The notes: generated by a model from the letters alone, not told the origin. Positions 26,228 through 35,377 are shown, numbered from the stretch's first letter. The stretch: DNA of 64,000 nucleotides from Clostridiaceae bacterium (GCA_910574345.1 CAJSZV010000005.1:62001-126000), one strand, 5' to 3'. Numbers and translations: made by a program.

Positions 26228-27592
26228 ATGAAACGGGAATTTGGAATAGCAAAAAATATTGATATGATTCAGGGGCCGATTTTTCGGTCCCTGGTGCTGT
26301 TTGCCCTTCCGCTGCTGGGTTCCAATATTTTCCAGCAGTTTTACAACACCATGGATACCATGATTGTGGGCAATTATCTGGGGGATGTGTCCCTGGCAGC
26401 CATCGGTGTGTGCACGCCCATCTATGATCTGCTGGTGGGTTTCGGGCTTGGAATCGGCAACGGGCTGGCTATTGTGACGGCCAGAAGCTTTGGATCGGGG
26501 GATATGGATCAGCTTAAAAAGTCTGTGGCCAGCTCCATGGTTATCGGAGTATTCGCCTCTTTGGTGATCACGCTGATTGCCCAGCTGAGCTTGTATCCCC
26601 TTCTCCGGGTGCTGAACACGCCGGAAGAGATTATTGATGAGGCTTATGGGTATATTTCTACTGTAACCCTGTTTATTATCGTTATGTTTGCCTATAATTT
26701 ATGTGCAGGGCTTATGCGGGCCATTGGCAACAGCTTTATGCCCTTGGTGTTTTTGGTGATTTCCTCATGTTTTAATATTGTTCTGGATATTTTGTTCATT
26801 ACCAGATTCAATATGGGAGTGAAAGGGGCTGCAGTGGCTACCGTGATCTCCCAGGGTATTTCAGTGGTGTTCTGTATCCTCTATATTCTGCAGAAAACCA
26901 GGATTCTGGTGCCTGAAAAAGCACATTTTGCAGTGGACAAGGATATGTATAAAGAACTTCTGGGACAGGGGTTTTCCATGGGTTTCATGAGCAGTATTGT
27001 ATCTGCCGGCTCCGTAATTCTCCAGTACGGCATCAACGGCCTGGGATACCTGATTATAGCGGCCCATACGGCTGCCAGAAAACTGTATATGTTTTCCATG
27101 ATGCCCATCTCGGCCATGGGTATGGCATTCAGTACCTTTGTATCCCAGAATAAAGGGGCCAATCAGGGATTGAGGATCCGCAGGGCCATTAAAGACGTAT
27201 ATCTCTATGACGCGGCGGTGACCGTGGTGATTACGGTGGTCATGTGGTTTTTGGCCCCTTCCCTGGTAAGATGGATATCCGGTTCCGGCGAGGCCGTAGT
27301 CCTGGAAAACGGAGCCAGATACTTAAGGGTGGTGGCACCTTTTTATGTGGTTCTGGGTATGCTTTTGGCTACCAGATTTGCCCTTCAGGGTTTGGGGCAA
27401 AAGCTCTTACCCCTGGTGTCCAGCATTATTGAATTTTTTGGAAAGATCTTGTTTGTGGCTGTGTTCATTCCCAGGTTCGCATACATGGCGGTTATTTTCT
27501 GCGAACCGGTGATCTGGTGTGTCATGACGGTTCAGCTGATGTACACTTTCTATACCAATGATTATATAAAGTCTTTTAAGGGGAGCAAATGA
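26228..27592 (+). CDS. MATE-family efflux transporter (2)
   Basis: A 454-residue, 12-helix MATE protein: MIQGPIFRSLVLFALPLLGSNIFQQFYNTMDTMIVGNYLG at the N-terminus, AGLMRAIGNSFMPLVF in the middle and FALQGLGQKLLPLVSS in the second repeat. It differs clearly from the exporter at 23187, so it is not a recent duplicate. It follows the GH1 gene closely and precedes a patatin gene by 19 bp, so the three may be co-transcribed. Confidence 0.92.
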   Translation: MKREFGIAKNIDMIQGPIFRSLVLFALPLLGSNIFQQFYNTMDTMIVGNYLGDVSLAAIGVCTPIYDLLVGFGLGIGNGLAIVTARSFGSGDMDQLKKSVASSMVIGVFASLVITLIAQLSLYPLLRVLNTPEEIIDEAYGYISTVTLFIIVMFAYNLCAGLMRAIGNSFMPLVFLVISSCFNIVLDILFITRFNMGVKGAAVATVISQGISVVFCILYILQKTRILVPEKAHFAVDKDMYKELLGQGFSMGFMSSIVSAGSVILQYGINGLGYLIIAAHTAARKLYMFSMMPISAMGMAFSTFVSQNKGANQGLRIRRAIKDVYLYDAAVTVVITVVMWFLAPSLVRWISGSGEAVVLENGARYLRVVAPFYVVLGMLLATRFALQGLGQKLLPLVSSIIEFFGKILFVAVFIPRFAYMAVIFCEPVIWCVMTVQLMYTFYTNDYIKSFKGSK

Positions 27593-27611
27593 AAGGAAAG
27601 GAGGCCTGAAG

Positions 27612-28499
27612 ATGGAAGAGAGGAGTCTGACCAAGCAGACGAAGGCAGGGCAAAGAACCGGACTTGTGTTGGAAGGCGGAGGGATGCGGGGCATCTATAC
27701 TGCCGGAGTTCTGGATGTGTTCCTGGAGCATGGGATCTCCTTTGACGGGGTAATCGGCGTGTCAGCCGGGGCCATACACGGCTGTTCTTTTGTGTCCGGG
27801 CAGACGGGGCGAAGCATCCGCTATTATAAAAAGTACTGTAAAGACAAACGGTTTATGAGTTTTCGCAATATGCTGCGGACAGGGGATATGGTGGACGAGC
27901 AGTTCTGCTACCATGAACTGCCGGAGGTTTTGGATCCTTATGACTATGAGGCCTTTAATCGGTCAAAAACAGCATTTTATGTGACTTGCAGCAATGTGGA
28001 GACGGGAAAGGCGGAGTACTTAAGAATCACGGATATGAAGAAACAGGTAGACTTAATGAGGGCTTCGGCCACCCTTCCCTATGTATCCAGAATTGTGGAA
28101 TATGAGGGGATGAAGCTTATGGACGGCGGGTGTACGGACAGTATTCCGGTCAATGCTTTTATGAAAATGGGGTACGGGAAAAATGTGGTGGTATTGACCC
28201 GCCAAAGAAGCTACGTGAAAGAACCGGAGTATAAAACCCTGGCAAAACTGTGGTACAGAAAATATCCGGAATTTGCAGGGGCAATGAAAAACCGGCATAA
28301 GGCCTACAATAATTCAAGGAAATTCATCCGCCGTTTGGAGGAAGAAGGGAAGGCACTGGTGATCTGTCCTGCAGAAGCGCTGGGTATCGGACGGACCTGC
28401 AGCGATCCGGACTTGTTGGAGCAGGTGTATGATATGGGAAGAAAGGATGCAGTGAGGCAGCTGGGGAATCTGGAGGTGTTTTTGGAGAGAGAAAATTAA
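27612..28499 (+). CDS. patatin-like phospholipase
   Basis: A 295-residue patatin-fold hydrolase with the oxyanion motif GGGMRG (about 22-27), the nucleophile elbow GVSAG (about 51-55) and the catalytic Asp in DGGCTDSIPV (about 174). There is no signal peptide, so it acts in the cytoplasm, likely as a lipid acyl hydrolase. AAAGGAGG before the ATG sets the start. A strong 12-bp hairpin AGCCGGAGAAGG/CCTTCTCCGGCT (28520-28558) follows and may serve both this gene and the convergent DUF362 gene. Confidence 0.9.
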   Translation: MEERSLTKQTKAGQRTGLVLEGGGMRGIYTAGVLDVFLEHGISFDGVIGVSAGAIHGCSFVSGQTGRSIRYYKKYCKDKRFMSFRNMLRTGDMVDEQFCYHELPEVLDPYDYEAFNRSKTAFYVTCSNVETGKAEYLRITDMKKQVDLMRASATLPYVSRIVEYEGMKLMDGGCTDSIPVNAFMKMGYGKNVVVLTRQRSYVKEPEYKTLAKLWYRKYPEFAGAMKNRHKAYNNSRKFIRRLEEEGKALVICPAEALGIGRTCSDPDLLEQVYDMGRKDAVRQLGNLEVFLEREN

Positions 28500-28519
28500 G
28501 ACTGCCGGGGATGAAAACA

Positions 28520-28558
28520 GCCGGAGAAGGTCCGCCCCCGCGGGCCTTCTCCGGCTTC
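28520..28558. terminator. hairpin between convergent patatin and DUF362 genes
   Basis: 12-bp perfect stem AGCCGGAGAAGG/CCTTCTCCGGCT with a GC-rich loop. A short T-run (GTTTTC) exists only on the minus side. It is a probable shared terminator. Confidence 0.55.
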
Positions 28559-28580
28559 ATGACCATTATCTTAAAACTTT

Positions 28581-29444
28581 TTATAACGTAATCAGTTCGT
28601 ATTCCCGTGAGCCGAAGGAGAGTGCAGCGGCGGCATCCACCGTGTGTACGCCGTTGCGGGATTCGATGCGCTCGATGAGATCGGCCTTGCCCGGATCATC
28701 GGAGGAATATACCAGATCTAAACATGCCTGGTCAAGTGCGATGGGGTCTAAGGAAGCCAGGATGCCGATGTCCCCGATCTTAGGATCTTCTGCTACGGCA
28801 CAGCAGTCGCAGTCTACGGACATGTTGGCCATGATGTTGATAAAGGCCATCTTTCCGTCGAAATGAGTGACAACGGACTTAGCGGCATCAGCCATGGACT
28901 CTAAGAAAGAATCGTGATCGGAAGTCCAGATTTCTTCCGGCACGCCTGCGCCGTGAATATAGGCTTTGCCGTAAGCGGAGGCGATGCCGATGGAAATGTT
29001 CTTGAGAGCGCCGCCGAAACCGCCCATGGGATGTCCTTTAAAATGGGAGAGGACAAGCATGGAATCATATCTGGACAGATGATCTCCCACAAAGTTTTTC
29101 TGAATCTGCTTTCCGTCTTCTACGGCCAGGGTTAGATCCCCTTCTTCATCCATGATGTCAACAGGGGCGATATCGGTCCATCCATGGAGTTTCATGGTAT
29201 CCCAGTGATCTTTGGTGGTATTGCGCTTTCCGCTGTAGGCAGTGTTGCACTCTACGATGGTTCCTTTTACAAGGTCAATAACGGGTTTAAAAAAGGCCGG
29301 GCGGATAAAATTCTGGTTGCCTACCTCGCCGGAATGGAGCTTAACCGCCACTTTGCCGGGCAGGCTGACTCCCAGGGCCTCATACATGCGCACTACTGCT
29401 TCGCCGGTCAGTTCTTTTGTGAAATAAACGTTAGATTTTGCCAT
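28581..29444 (-). CDS. DUF362 domain protein
   Basis: A 287-residue protein with the DUF362 pattern: VAVKLHSGEVGNQNFIRPAF, ECNTAYSGKRNTTKDH, LSHFKGHPMGGFGGALKNISIG and DIGILASLDPIALDQA. Many relatives carry a ferredoxin domain with two Fe-S clusters; here only a DCDCC motif (about residue 212-216) is seen and no CxxCxxC ferredoxin set, so it belongs to the short form. The biochemical role is unknown. Divergent promoters with the NSS gene lie in 29463-29556. Confidence 0.85.
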   Translation of the reverse strand: MAKSNVYFTKELTGEAVVRMYEALGVSLPGKVAVKLHSGEVGNQNFIRPAFFKPVIDLVKGTIVECNTAYSGKRNTTKDHWDTMKLHGWTDIAPVDIMDEEGDLTLAVEDGKQIQKNFVGDHLSRYDSMLVLSHFKGHPMGGFGGALKNISIGIASAYGKAYIHGAGVPEEIWTSDHDSFLESMADAAKSVVTHFDGKMAFINIMANMSVDCDCCAVAEDPKIGDIGILASLDPIALDQACLDLVYSSDDPGKADLIERIESRNGVHTVDAAAALSFGSREYELITL

Positions 29445-29527
29445 GTGTCTCTTCTCCTGTTCTTATAGATTTCGATAACCATAGTATAAACGATAAAGTG
29501 AGGTTTAGGTCAAGAAAAAAATATAGT

Positions 29528-29556
29528 TTTACAAAGATATGCACATAGTGTATAGT
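29528..29556 (+). promoter_or_regulatory. promoter of the NSS transporter gene
   Basis: TTTACA (29528-29533), a 17-bp spacer and TATAGT (29551-29556). Confidence 0.6.
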
Positions 29557-29596
29557 AGAGGGGCAACCGATTAAATTTAGCGAAAGGATTTTATGT

Positions 29597-30961
29597 ATGA
29601 ATATGAAGAAGAACGGCGGGGCTTTCGGGAAGCCTGCCGACAAAGGGAGTCACAAAAACGGCGGGTTTCAGAATTCTCTGGGATTCATCCTGGCCTGTGT
29701 GGGTTCCGCCGTAGGCATGGGCAATATCTGGCTTTTTCCTTACCGTCTGGGGCAGTACGGAGGCGCGGCATTTCTTATTCCCTATTTTATCTTTGTAGGG
29801 CTCTTCGGCCTTGTAGGCCTTTCGGCGGAATTTGCCATCGGCAGAAGAGCCGGAACAGGAACACTTGGTTCCTATGAATATTGCTGGGAAAGGAGAGGGA
29901 AGGGAAAGCTGGGGTATGCTCTGGGCTGGATTCCTCTTTTGGGTTCTCTGGGGATCGCCATCGGTTATTCGGTGATCTTAGGCTGGGTGCTGCGGACCTT
30001 GGGGGCAGGACTGGCAGGAACGCTGTTTTCTGTGGAACCGGCAGCCTTTTTTGCGGAGATGTCCTCGTCTTTCGGCAATATTTTTTGTCACGGGGCCGTG
30101 GTGGCAATGGCCTGCGCCCTTTTGATTGCAGGGGCCACAAAGGGAATCGAGAAGGTCAACAAAATACTGATGCCCTCTTTTTTCATCCTGTTTGTAGTGC
30201 TGGCAGTCAGGGTATTTTTCCTGGAGGGTTCCGATGCAGGATACAGGTTTCTCTTCATCCCCAAATGGGAATATCTGCTTAAGGCAGATACCTGGGTTAT
30301 GGCTATGGGACAGGCCTTTTTCTCCCTGTCCATTACGGGTTCCGGTATGATTGTCTATGGTTCTTACCTGGGGAAAGGAGAGGATATCCCTAAGGCTTCC
30401 GTGAATACGGCGGTGTTTGACACCATAGCCGCCATGCTTGCGGGGCTGGCCATTATGCCGGCCGTGTTTGCCTTTGGCATCGAGCCTGCCAGCGGACCGC
30501 CTCTTATGTTTATCACTCTGCCTCAGGTATTTGCCCAGATGCCTTTGGGCAATGTGTTTGCCGTGTTCTTCTTTATCTCCGTGGCATTTGCCGGCATTAC
30601 AAGTCTGATCAATATGTTTGAGGCTGTGTGCGAGTCATGGCAGACTCGTTTCGGGATGTCCCATTCCCTTATGGCCGCCCTGTGCGGATTGGTGGCTTTC
30701 GGTGTGGGCGTATTTATCGAAGACGGCAATATGGTGGGGATGTGGATGGACTTTATCACCATTCTGGTTGTGCCTTTCGGCGCTCTCCTGGGAGCTTTTT
30801 CCATCTATTATGTGCTGGGATGGAAGGAGATCGGGGAGGAACTATCTATAGGGAGAAAGAACCCCCTGGGCTCATGGTTTGGAATGGTGGGAAAATATGT
30901 GTATGTGCCTTTGGCGCTGTTTGTGTTTATTCTGGGAATCGTGTATGGAGGGATAGGGTGA
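29597..30961 (+). CDS. NSS-family sodium-dependent transporter
   Basis: A 454-residue membrane protein of the neurotransmitter:sodium symporter fold with about 11 helices. The helix-1 signature GSAVGMGNIWLFPYRLGQYGG is present, but the external-gate Arg of LeuT-type proteins (GN.xRFP) is replaced by Leu. SLSITGSGMIVYGSYL (helix 6) and FAGITSLINMFEA (helix 8, Na+ site) are intact. It likely imports an amino acid. AAAGGA (29583-29588) gives the ATG 29597; a slightly earlier ATG at 29593 is out of frame. Confidence 0.9.
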   Translation: MNMKKNGGAFGKPADKGSHKNGGFQNSLGFILACVGSAVGMGNIWLFPYRLGQYGGAAFLIPYFIFVGLFGLVGLSAEFAIGRRAGTGTLGSYEYCWERRGKGKLGYALGWIPLLGSLGIAIGYSVILGWVLRTLGAGLAGTLFSVEPAAFFAEMSSSFGNIFCHGAVVAMACALLIAGATKGIEKVNKILMPSFFILFVVLAVRVFFLEGSDAGYRFLFIPKWEYLLKADTWVMAMGQAFFSLSITGSGMIVYGSYLGKGEDIPKASVNTAVFDTIAAMLAGLAIMPAVFAFGIEPASGPPLMFITLPQVFAQMPLGNVFAVFFFISVAFAGITSLINMFEAVCESWQTRFGMSHSLMAALCGLVAFGVGVFIEDGNMVGMWMDFITILVVPFGALLGAFSIYYVLGWKEIGEELSIGRKNPLGSWFGMVGKYVYVPLALFVFILGIVYGGIG

Positions 30962-31046
30962 ATCACGGCCCTGTCCCGGTCATGGGAAACGGTCAAAATG
31001 GCAGGAAACATAATGTAATAAAGCAAGACAGGAGTTGAGCTGTGCA

Positions 31047-31661
31047 ATGAATAAATTGAGACAGGCTAAAGTACGCAACAGAGCAATAGATATAACGGAT
31101 ATCGCAATAAATAAAGTACGTAAGATAAGCTTCAAGGGTTTTTCTGATAAAGAGAATGAAATAATACAATCTCTCCATAAGAGTTTGTTAAGAATAGTAC
31201 AGGAAAAGTGTAAGAATAATAAATATAATGATTATGAGTATGCTATAGCTGTAGATATTCATAATTGGAAGAGTGTGGTAATTGAGGGAGAAAGAGGTAT
31301 CGTTTATATTAACCACAATACACAAGCAAAAAGTATGATAAGAAACGGATATAAAAATTCCATATTATATATGCATAATCATCCAAGTACAGGTACATTT
31401 TCAGCTGATGATGTAAAGACGTTTCTGTTAAATGAATCCATATTTATTATGACAGCAGTAGGCCATGATGGTTCGGTATATGTACTGCAGAAAACACCTA
31501 AACTGAATACCGAAAGATTTTTGGAGGATTATGGTTCATTGGCCAAAGATTATAAACAAAAAGGAAACGTTGCTAACAATGGTACATTGGCAATTAATGA
31601 TATGTTAAAGAAAGCTCATGAATATGGTTTGATTTATGAGAAAGGAGTGATCAATAGATGA
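31047..31661 (+). CDS. putative JAMM/MPN-type metalloprotein of an AT-rich cassette
   Basis: The 204-residue protein is Lys/Asn/Ile-rich and clearly more AT-rich than its neighbours. The core reads SVVIEGERG, then YMHNHPSTGTFSADDV: Glu, His-x-His, Ser and Asp in the order of the JAB1/MPN (JAMM) zinc peptidase motif, with six residues between the second His and the Ser (RadC proteins have seven). A helical N-terminal region (1-85) and a C-terminal tail (LEDYGSLAKDYKQKG) flank it. Similar short HNHP proteins occur in mobile and toxin contexts. The ATG at 31047 has AGGAG 12 bp upstream. The next ORF overlaps by 4 bp. Confidence 0.72.
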   Translation: MNKLRQAKVRNRAIDITDIAINKVRKISFKGFSDKENEIIQSLHKSLLRIVQEKCKNNKYNDYEYAIAVDIHNWKSVVIEGERGIVYINHNTQAKSMIRNGYKNSILYMHNHPSTGTFSADDVKTFLLNESIFIMTAVGHDGSVYVLQKTPKLNTERFLEDYGSLAKDYKQKGNVANNGTLAINDMLKKAHEYGLIYEKGVINR

Positions 31662-31966
31662 CATTCATTGAAAAGGAACTGCGGGAAATAGAAGAGACAA
31701 CAAAGCAATTGCCAACAAGACCGATTCAAAGCTGTAATATACGTACCCCAGAGGAAATAGAACATGAAGAGCATATCCATCAGGAGGCACTGAAACTAGG
31801 TATAAATTTAGATATGACAAATGATGCGGCAGAAGCGGAAGATTCTGATAAGTTGCAGGCATTAATTTACTTAATGAAGGGGAAACAAGTGCCGGAAGAA
31901 TTAAGAACAAGAATTTTAGATAAGAAAAACACTGAGGAGCATAAGGGGTATATGGATGAAAAATGA
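31658..31966 (+). CDS. hypothetical partner protein of the JAMM cassette
   Basis: A 102-residue acidic protein without membrane segments, starting MTFIEKELREIEETTKQLP, with EEIEHEEHIHQEALKLGI in the middle. I recognise no family. Its ATG overlaps the previous stop (ATGA), so it is co-translated with the JAMM protein, and it shares the low GC content. The arrangement resembles a toxin-antitoxin or effector-immunity pair, but this is only architecture. Its 3' end overlaps the lgt start by 11 bp. Confidence 0.62.
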   Translation: MTFIEKELREIEETTKQLPTRPIQSCNIRTPEEIEHEEHIHQEALKLGINLDMTNDAAEAEDSDKLQALIYLMKGKQVPEELRTRILDKKNTEEHKGYMDEK

Positions 31967-32777
31967 TCTGTTTTCTATAGGAAGATTTACGATCCACGGC
32001 TATGGGCTCATGATCGGCATCGGGTTTTTGTCAGCTTATCTGCTGTCGGATTACAGGGCGAAGAAAAAGGGTCTGGATCCGGACCATGTATTCGGTCTGG
32101 CGGGGTGGGCCATAGCAATCGGCCTGGTAAGTGCAAAACTTTTGTATTACATGACCACCATTGATGAGATTATGGCAAATCCCAGGCTGCTTCTTGATGT
32201 GGCTAACGGGTTTGTGGTCTATGGAGGGATTATAGGCGGAATCATAGGAGGTTATGTATACTGCCGAAGGCATAAGCTGGAATTTTTAAAATATGTGGAT
32301 TTGATTATGCCCACAGTGGCTTTGGCCCAGGGATTCGGGCGGATAGGATGCTTTCTGGCGGGCTGCTGCTACGGAAGGGAGACAGAGGGAGCCTTTGCCA
32401 TTGTCTTTCAGAATTCCGCCTATGCGCCTAACGGAATTCCCCTGATTCCCACCCAGCTCATATGCAGCGCATTCAACTTTGCCCACTTTTTTGTATTGAC
32501 ATGGCTGGGGGGCAAGGTGAAAAAGGACGGTCAGGTGGGAGCAATGTATCTGATTATTTACAGTATGGGCAGGTTTGTGATCGAATTTTACCGAGGCGAT
32601 CTGATCAGAGGCAATGTGGGCGCCCTTTCTACCTCCCAGTTTATTTCCCTCTTTGCGGCTGGGGCGGGAATCCTGCTTTTTATGGTGAGCAGGAAGAGAG
32701 AAACTTTAGAAAAGGGGGAAGCGGCCCCCCAAGAGACGCCAAAGACCGATGCCGGTCAGCAGCAGGATACAGACTGA
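31956..32777 (+). CDS. lgt: prolipoprotein diacylglyceryl transferase
   Basis: A 273-residue, seven-helix enzyme that adds diacylglycerol to the lipobox Cys of lipoproteins. The start IHGYGLMIGIGFLSAY, the loop VVYGGIIGGIIGGY and the Lgt signature GFGRIGCFLAGCCYGRE are all present, as is the late MYLIIYSMGRFVIEFYRGD. GC content returns to the local norm here. AAGGGG lies 10 bp before the ATG. It should process the lipoproteins encoded at 9137 and 53241. Confidence 0.95.
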   Translation: MKNDLFSIGRFTIHGYGLMIGIGFLSAYLLSDYRAKKKGLDPDHVFGLAGWAIAIGLVSAKLLYYMTTIDEIMANPRLLLDVANGFVVYGGIIGGIIGGYVYCRRHKLEFLKYVDLIMPTVALAQGFGRIGCFLAGCCYGRETEGAFAIVFQNSAYAPNGIPLIPTQLICSAFNFAHFFVLTWLGGKVKKDGQVGAMYLIIYSMGRFVIEFYRGDLIRGNVGALSTSQFISLFAAGAGILLFMVSRKRETLEKGEAAPQETPKTDAGQQQDTD

Positions 32778-32782
32778 GGGCG

Positions 32783-33343
32783 TCAGGGAGAGAGCAGGGG
32801 ATAATGGTTATACAATCTCTGCACCAGAATCGTGGTGGCGATAATGAAAAAGATTTCCAGTGCGCTGCTGATGATTCCCGCTATGACAAGGAGAATGCCG
32901 CTGACTGCTATGATCATGACCATGGATACCCGGTAAGGGCGCAGAAACCGCCTGGATGCCTGGGAGAGAGCGGACAAGTGCCGCAGGATGAGACAGAGGC
33001 AGAGGGCAAGGAGCATGGATGAGGTGAAAGCAAAGGCCACATGAAGAAAGGACTGGAACGGCACAGCATGGGGCAGGTAGGGAGTCAGGATTGCAAGAAT
33101 GAGCAAAAAGAAGGCAGTGTAGAGAAGCCCTGTCTCCAGATTGCGGTGGGGAAGACAGGAGAGAAGTCTTCTTAACACAATCAGATAGTAGAGCCCGATG
33201 GTGATTCCCAGGAAGAGGAAGGCAGCACGGCGGTCGGGAAAACTGCCGATGACGGATAAGTTGGATGTGAACCAGTTAGTGCCGCTGACGAACATGATGG
33301 TGTAAAGGGGAATGACGGCGTAGGCTGTGAGGGATAAGAGCAT
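32783..33343 (-). CDS. DUF998-like integral membrane protein
   Basis: A 186-residue protein with about six helices and few charged residues. The segment FVSGTNWFTSNLSVIGSFPDRR between helices 1 and 2 and GITIGLYYLIVLRRLL resemble the DUF998 group. AGGAGG just before the ATG (minus strand, start at 33343) is convincing; a longer frame lacks a ribosome site. A GTGTTCAGG/CCTGAACAC dyad (33370-33404) lies in its leader. It converges on lgt with 5 bp between stops. The function is unknown. Confidence 0.68.
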   Translation of the reverse strand: MLLSLTAYAVIPLYTIMFVSGTNWFTSNLSVIGSFPDRRAAFLFLGITIGLYYLIVLRRLLSCLPHRNLETGLLYTAFFLLILAILTPYLPHAVPFQSFLHVAFAFTSSMLLALCLCLILRHLSALSQASRRFLRPYRVSMVMIIAVSGILLVIAGIISSALEIFFIIATTILVQRLYNHYPLLSP

Positions 33344-33525
33344 GGGGGACCTCCTGTTAATGGGGGTGTTCAGGGCTGCGATCCTGGCAGGCCTGAACAC
33401 TTGTATGATTAGTGATACGGCAGTTGCTGTTCATGGGTGAGGCATCTTCTTGCTTGACGCCTGTTTTTTCAGCCCTGCGAACTGTAACTATGGTATTATA
33501 CAGTATGGCTGATTTGAAAAAAATC

Positions 33526-33554
33526 TTGCAGATATTTTGGGTTAGGTATATAAT
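33526..33554 (+). promoter_or_regulatory. promoter of the AEC permease gene
   Basis: TTGCAG (33526-33531), a 17-bp spacer and TATAAT (33549-33554). The start codon follows after 33 nt. Confidence 0.75.
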
Positions 33555-33587
33555 GGCACGGAAAAATAGGTACAGGGAGAAAAGAGA

Positions 33588-34511
33588 ATGGAACTGCAGG
33601 GGCTTGTTAATCTACAGCTTATGATGTTTATCGAAATAGGGATTGGGTGGTATTTGCGGAAGAAAGGGCTGATTACGGAGGAGGGAAAGAAGGTTTTGAC
33701 GGATCTGGTCATTGATCTGATTCTTCCATGTAATATTATTCAGTCTTTTATGATAGATATGGACAAGGAGATTTTGAAGAAGGGACTGCAGATTCTGGTG
33801 ATCTCCATGATTCTTCAGGCATTCTGCACATGGATCAGCGCCACCTGTTATAATCGGATAGAGAAGGAGAAGAAGAATGTGCTCCAGTATGCCACCGTGT
33901 GTTCCAATGCGGGGTTTTTAGGCAATCCTGTAGCAGAGGGGCTGTTTGGGTCACTGGGACTTTTGTATGCCTCCATTTATCTGATTCCCCAGAGAATCGT
34001 TATGTGGTCTGCCGGAGTCTCCTATTTCACGGAGAGCCCCAGCAAAAAGGAGGTAGTGAAGAAGGTTTTAAGACATCCATGTATTATCGCGGTGGAGATC
34101 GGACTGGTGCTTATGATGACTCAGATCAGACTGCCCGGATTTTTGAGCAGGACCCTTGCCAGTTTCAGCGGCAGCACCACACCTGTGACCATGCTTCTCA
34201 TCGGCTCCATTATGGCCGGAGCTGATTTGAAAACCATGGTGACAAAGATTACGGTTGTCTTTTCGGTGATCAGGCTCGTTCTCATTCCCCTTGCGGTGCT
34301 TGCGGCATGCGTGCTGTGCCGTGTTGACGGGGTAGTGGCCGGAGTGTCTGTGATTTTGGCAGCCATGCCTGCCGGAAGTACCACGGCGATTCTGGCAGCC
34401 AAGTATCACAGGGATGAGGAATTTGCCAGCAAATGTGTGGTATTAACCACTGTGCTGTCCATGGCTGCCATACCGGCGTGGAGCATGGTGATTATGGCTG
34501 TGCTGGGGTGA
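33588..34511 (+). CDS. AEC-family transporter
   Basis: A 307-residue protein with about ten helices. MFIEIGIGWYLRKKGLI at the start, CSNAGFLGNPVAEGLFG in helix 4-5 and AAMPAGSTTAILAAKYHRDEEFASKCVVLTT near the end are characteristic of the auxin-efflux-carrier/malonate-type (Mem_trans) family. It likely moves a small carboxylate. GGGAG about 17 bp and AGAGA 8 bp upstream are weak ribosome sites. It converges on the polysaccharide deacetylase with only 3 bp between the stops. Confidence 0.9.
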   Translation: MELQGLVNLQLMMFIEIGIGWYLRKKGLITEEGKKVLTDLVIDLILPCNIIQSFMIDMDKEILKKGLQILVISMILQAFCTWISATCYNRIEKEKKNVLQYATVCSNAGFLGNPVAEGLFGSLGLLYASIYLIPQRIVMWSAGVSYFTESPSKKEVVKKVLRHPCIIAVEIGLVLMMTQIRLPGFLSRTLASFSGSTTPVTMLLIGSIMAGADLKTMVTKITVVFSVIRLVLIPLAVLAACVLCRVDGVVAGVSVILAAMPAGSTTAILAAKYHRDEEFASKCVVLTTVLSMAAIPAWSMVIMAVLG

Positions 34512-34514
34512 GGG

Positions 34515-35333
34515 TTACTGTGCTGCCAGTTCGTCAAGGGAGGCGAAGCGGTATCCCATGTCCTCCCATTTGGTGAGAAGTTCGTCAAGAATTTCCCCGT
34601 TGGTTTTTGAGGTGCTGTGGAGGAGAACCACGGCGCCTGGATGGATGCGGCCAAGAAGTTTATTGAAGGCTTCTTCCTTCGAAGGTTGTTTGCCTTCATA
34701 CCAGTCTACATAGGCCAGGCTCCAGAAGAATGTGTGATATCCAAGGTCCTTTGCCATCTGTAAATTGGATTCACTGTATTTGCCCTGGGGCGGCCGATAA
34801 TATTTTTTCATAGTCTGTCCTGTTACCTGCTGGTACAGGGTTTCTAAGTCTCCAAGTTCTTTGGAAAAGGATTCCTTTGTGGAAATTTTAGACATATCTG
34901 GGTGATGGAAGGTGTGGTTTCCCACAGTGTGTCCCTCAGACACCATCCTCTTTACCAGGTCCGGGCTGGTCTCTAAGTAGTTGCCTACAAGAAAAAAGCA
35001 GGCAGGCGCGTTGTGTTTTTTTAAGGCGTCCAGAATGGCTTCTGTGTTGCCGTTTTCATATCCGGCGTCAAAGGTGAGATAGATCACTTTTTCCTGGGTG
35101 TCGGCGGCGTAGTGGGCGTTGAACTGCTTTAAGTATTCGGCGGAGGCATTGGCCACGGGGGGTTTGCCTTCCTGCTGGAAACTTAAGCCCCAGCTGCCGT
35201 CGGCGGAGGCGGAGACGGTGACAAAGGGATAGCGTTCCCCGATCCTTGCGGCGCTGTCTCCAAGGCAGAAACAAAGGGCGGCAAGGAAGATCAGCTCCGC
35301 AGTCTTTTTTATATAAAAGGACAAAGTTTTCAT
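34515..35333 (-). CDS. polysaccharide deacetylase, PdaA-like
   Basis: A 272-residue exported NodB-fold protein: basic start, one hydrophobic signal or anchor helix (LIFLAALCFCLG), then the catalytic domain. Motif 1 TFDAGYEN has the Asp pair position, motif 2 HTFHHPD supplies two metal-binding His, motif 3 RPPQGKYSESN the Arg, and motif 5 LLHSTSKTNGEIL the catalytic His. PdaA-type enzymes deacetylate MurNAc in spore cortex or wall peptidoglycan, which would fit a spore former. The ATG at 35333 is preceded by GGAG; the long upstream frame (to 35528) crosses the divergent promoter region and is rejected. Confidence 0.92.
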   Translation of the reverse strand: MKTLSFYIKKTAELIFLAALCFCLGDSAARIGERYPFVTVSASADGSWGLSFQQEGKPPVANASAEYLKQFNAHYAADTQEKVIYLTFDAGYENGNTEAILDALKKHNAPACFFLVGNYLETSPDLVKRMVSEGHTVGNHTFHHPDMSKISTKESFSKELGDLETLYQQVTGQTMKKYYRPPQGKYSESNLQMAKDLGYHTFFWSLAYVDWYEGKQPSKEEAFNKLLGRIHPGAVVLLHSTSKTNGEILDELLTKWEDMGYRFASLDELAAQ

Positions 35334-35377
35334 GAAAAACTCCCAAAAACATTTTGTAAAACTATATGACTTTCTAC

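Noticed and set aside
31047-31661. RadC DNA-repair protein
   Set aside because: The HNHP motif spacing differs from RadC, the helix-hairpin-helix N-terminal domain of RadC is missing, and composition and context point to a mobile cassette.
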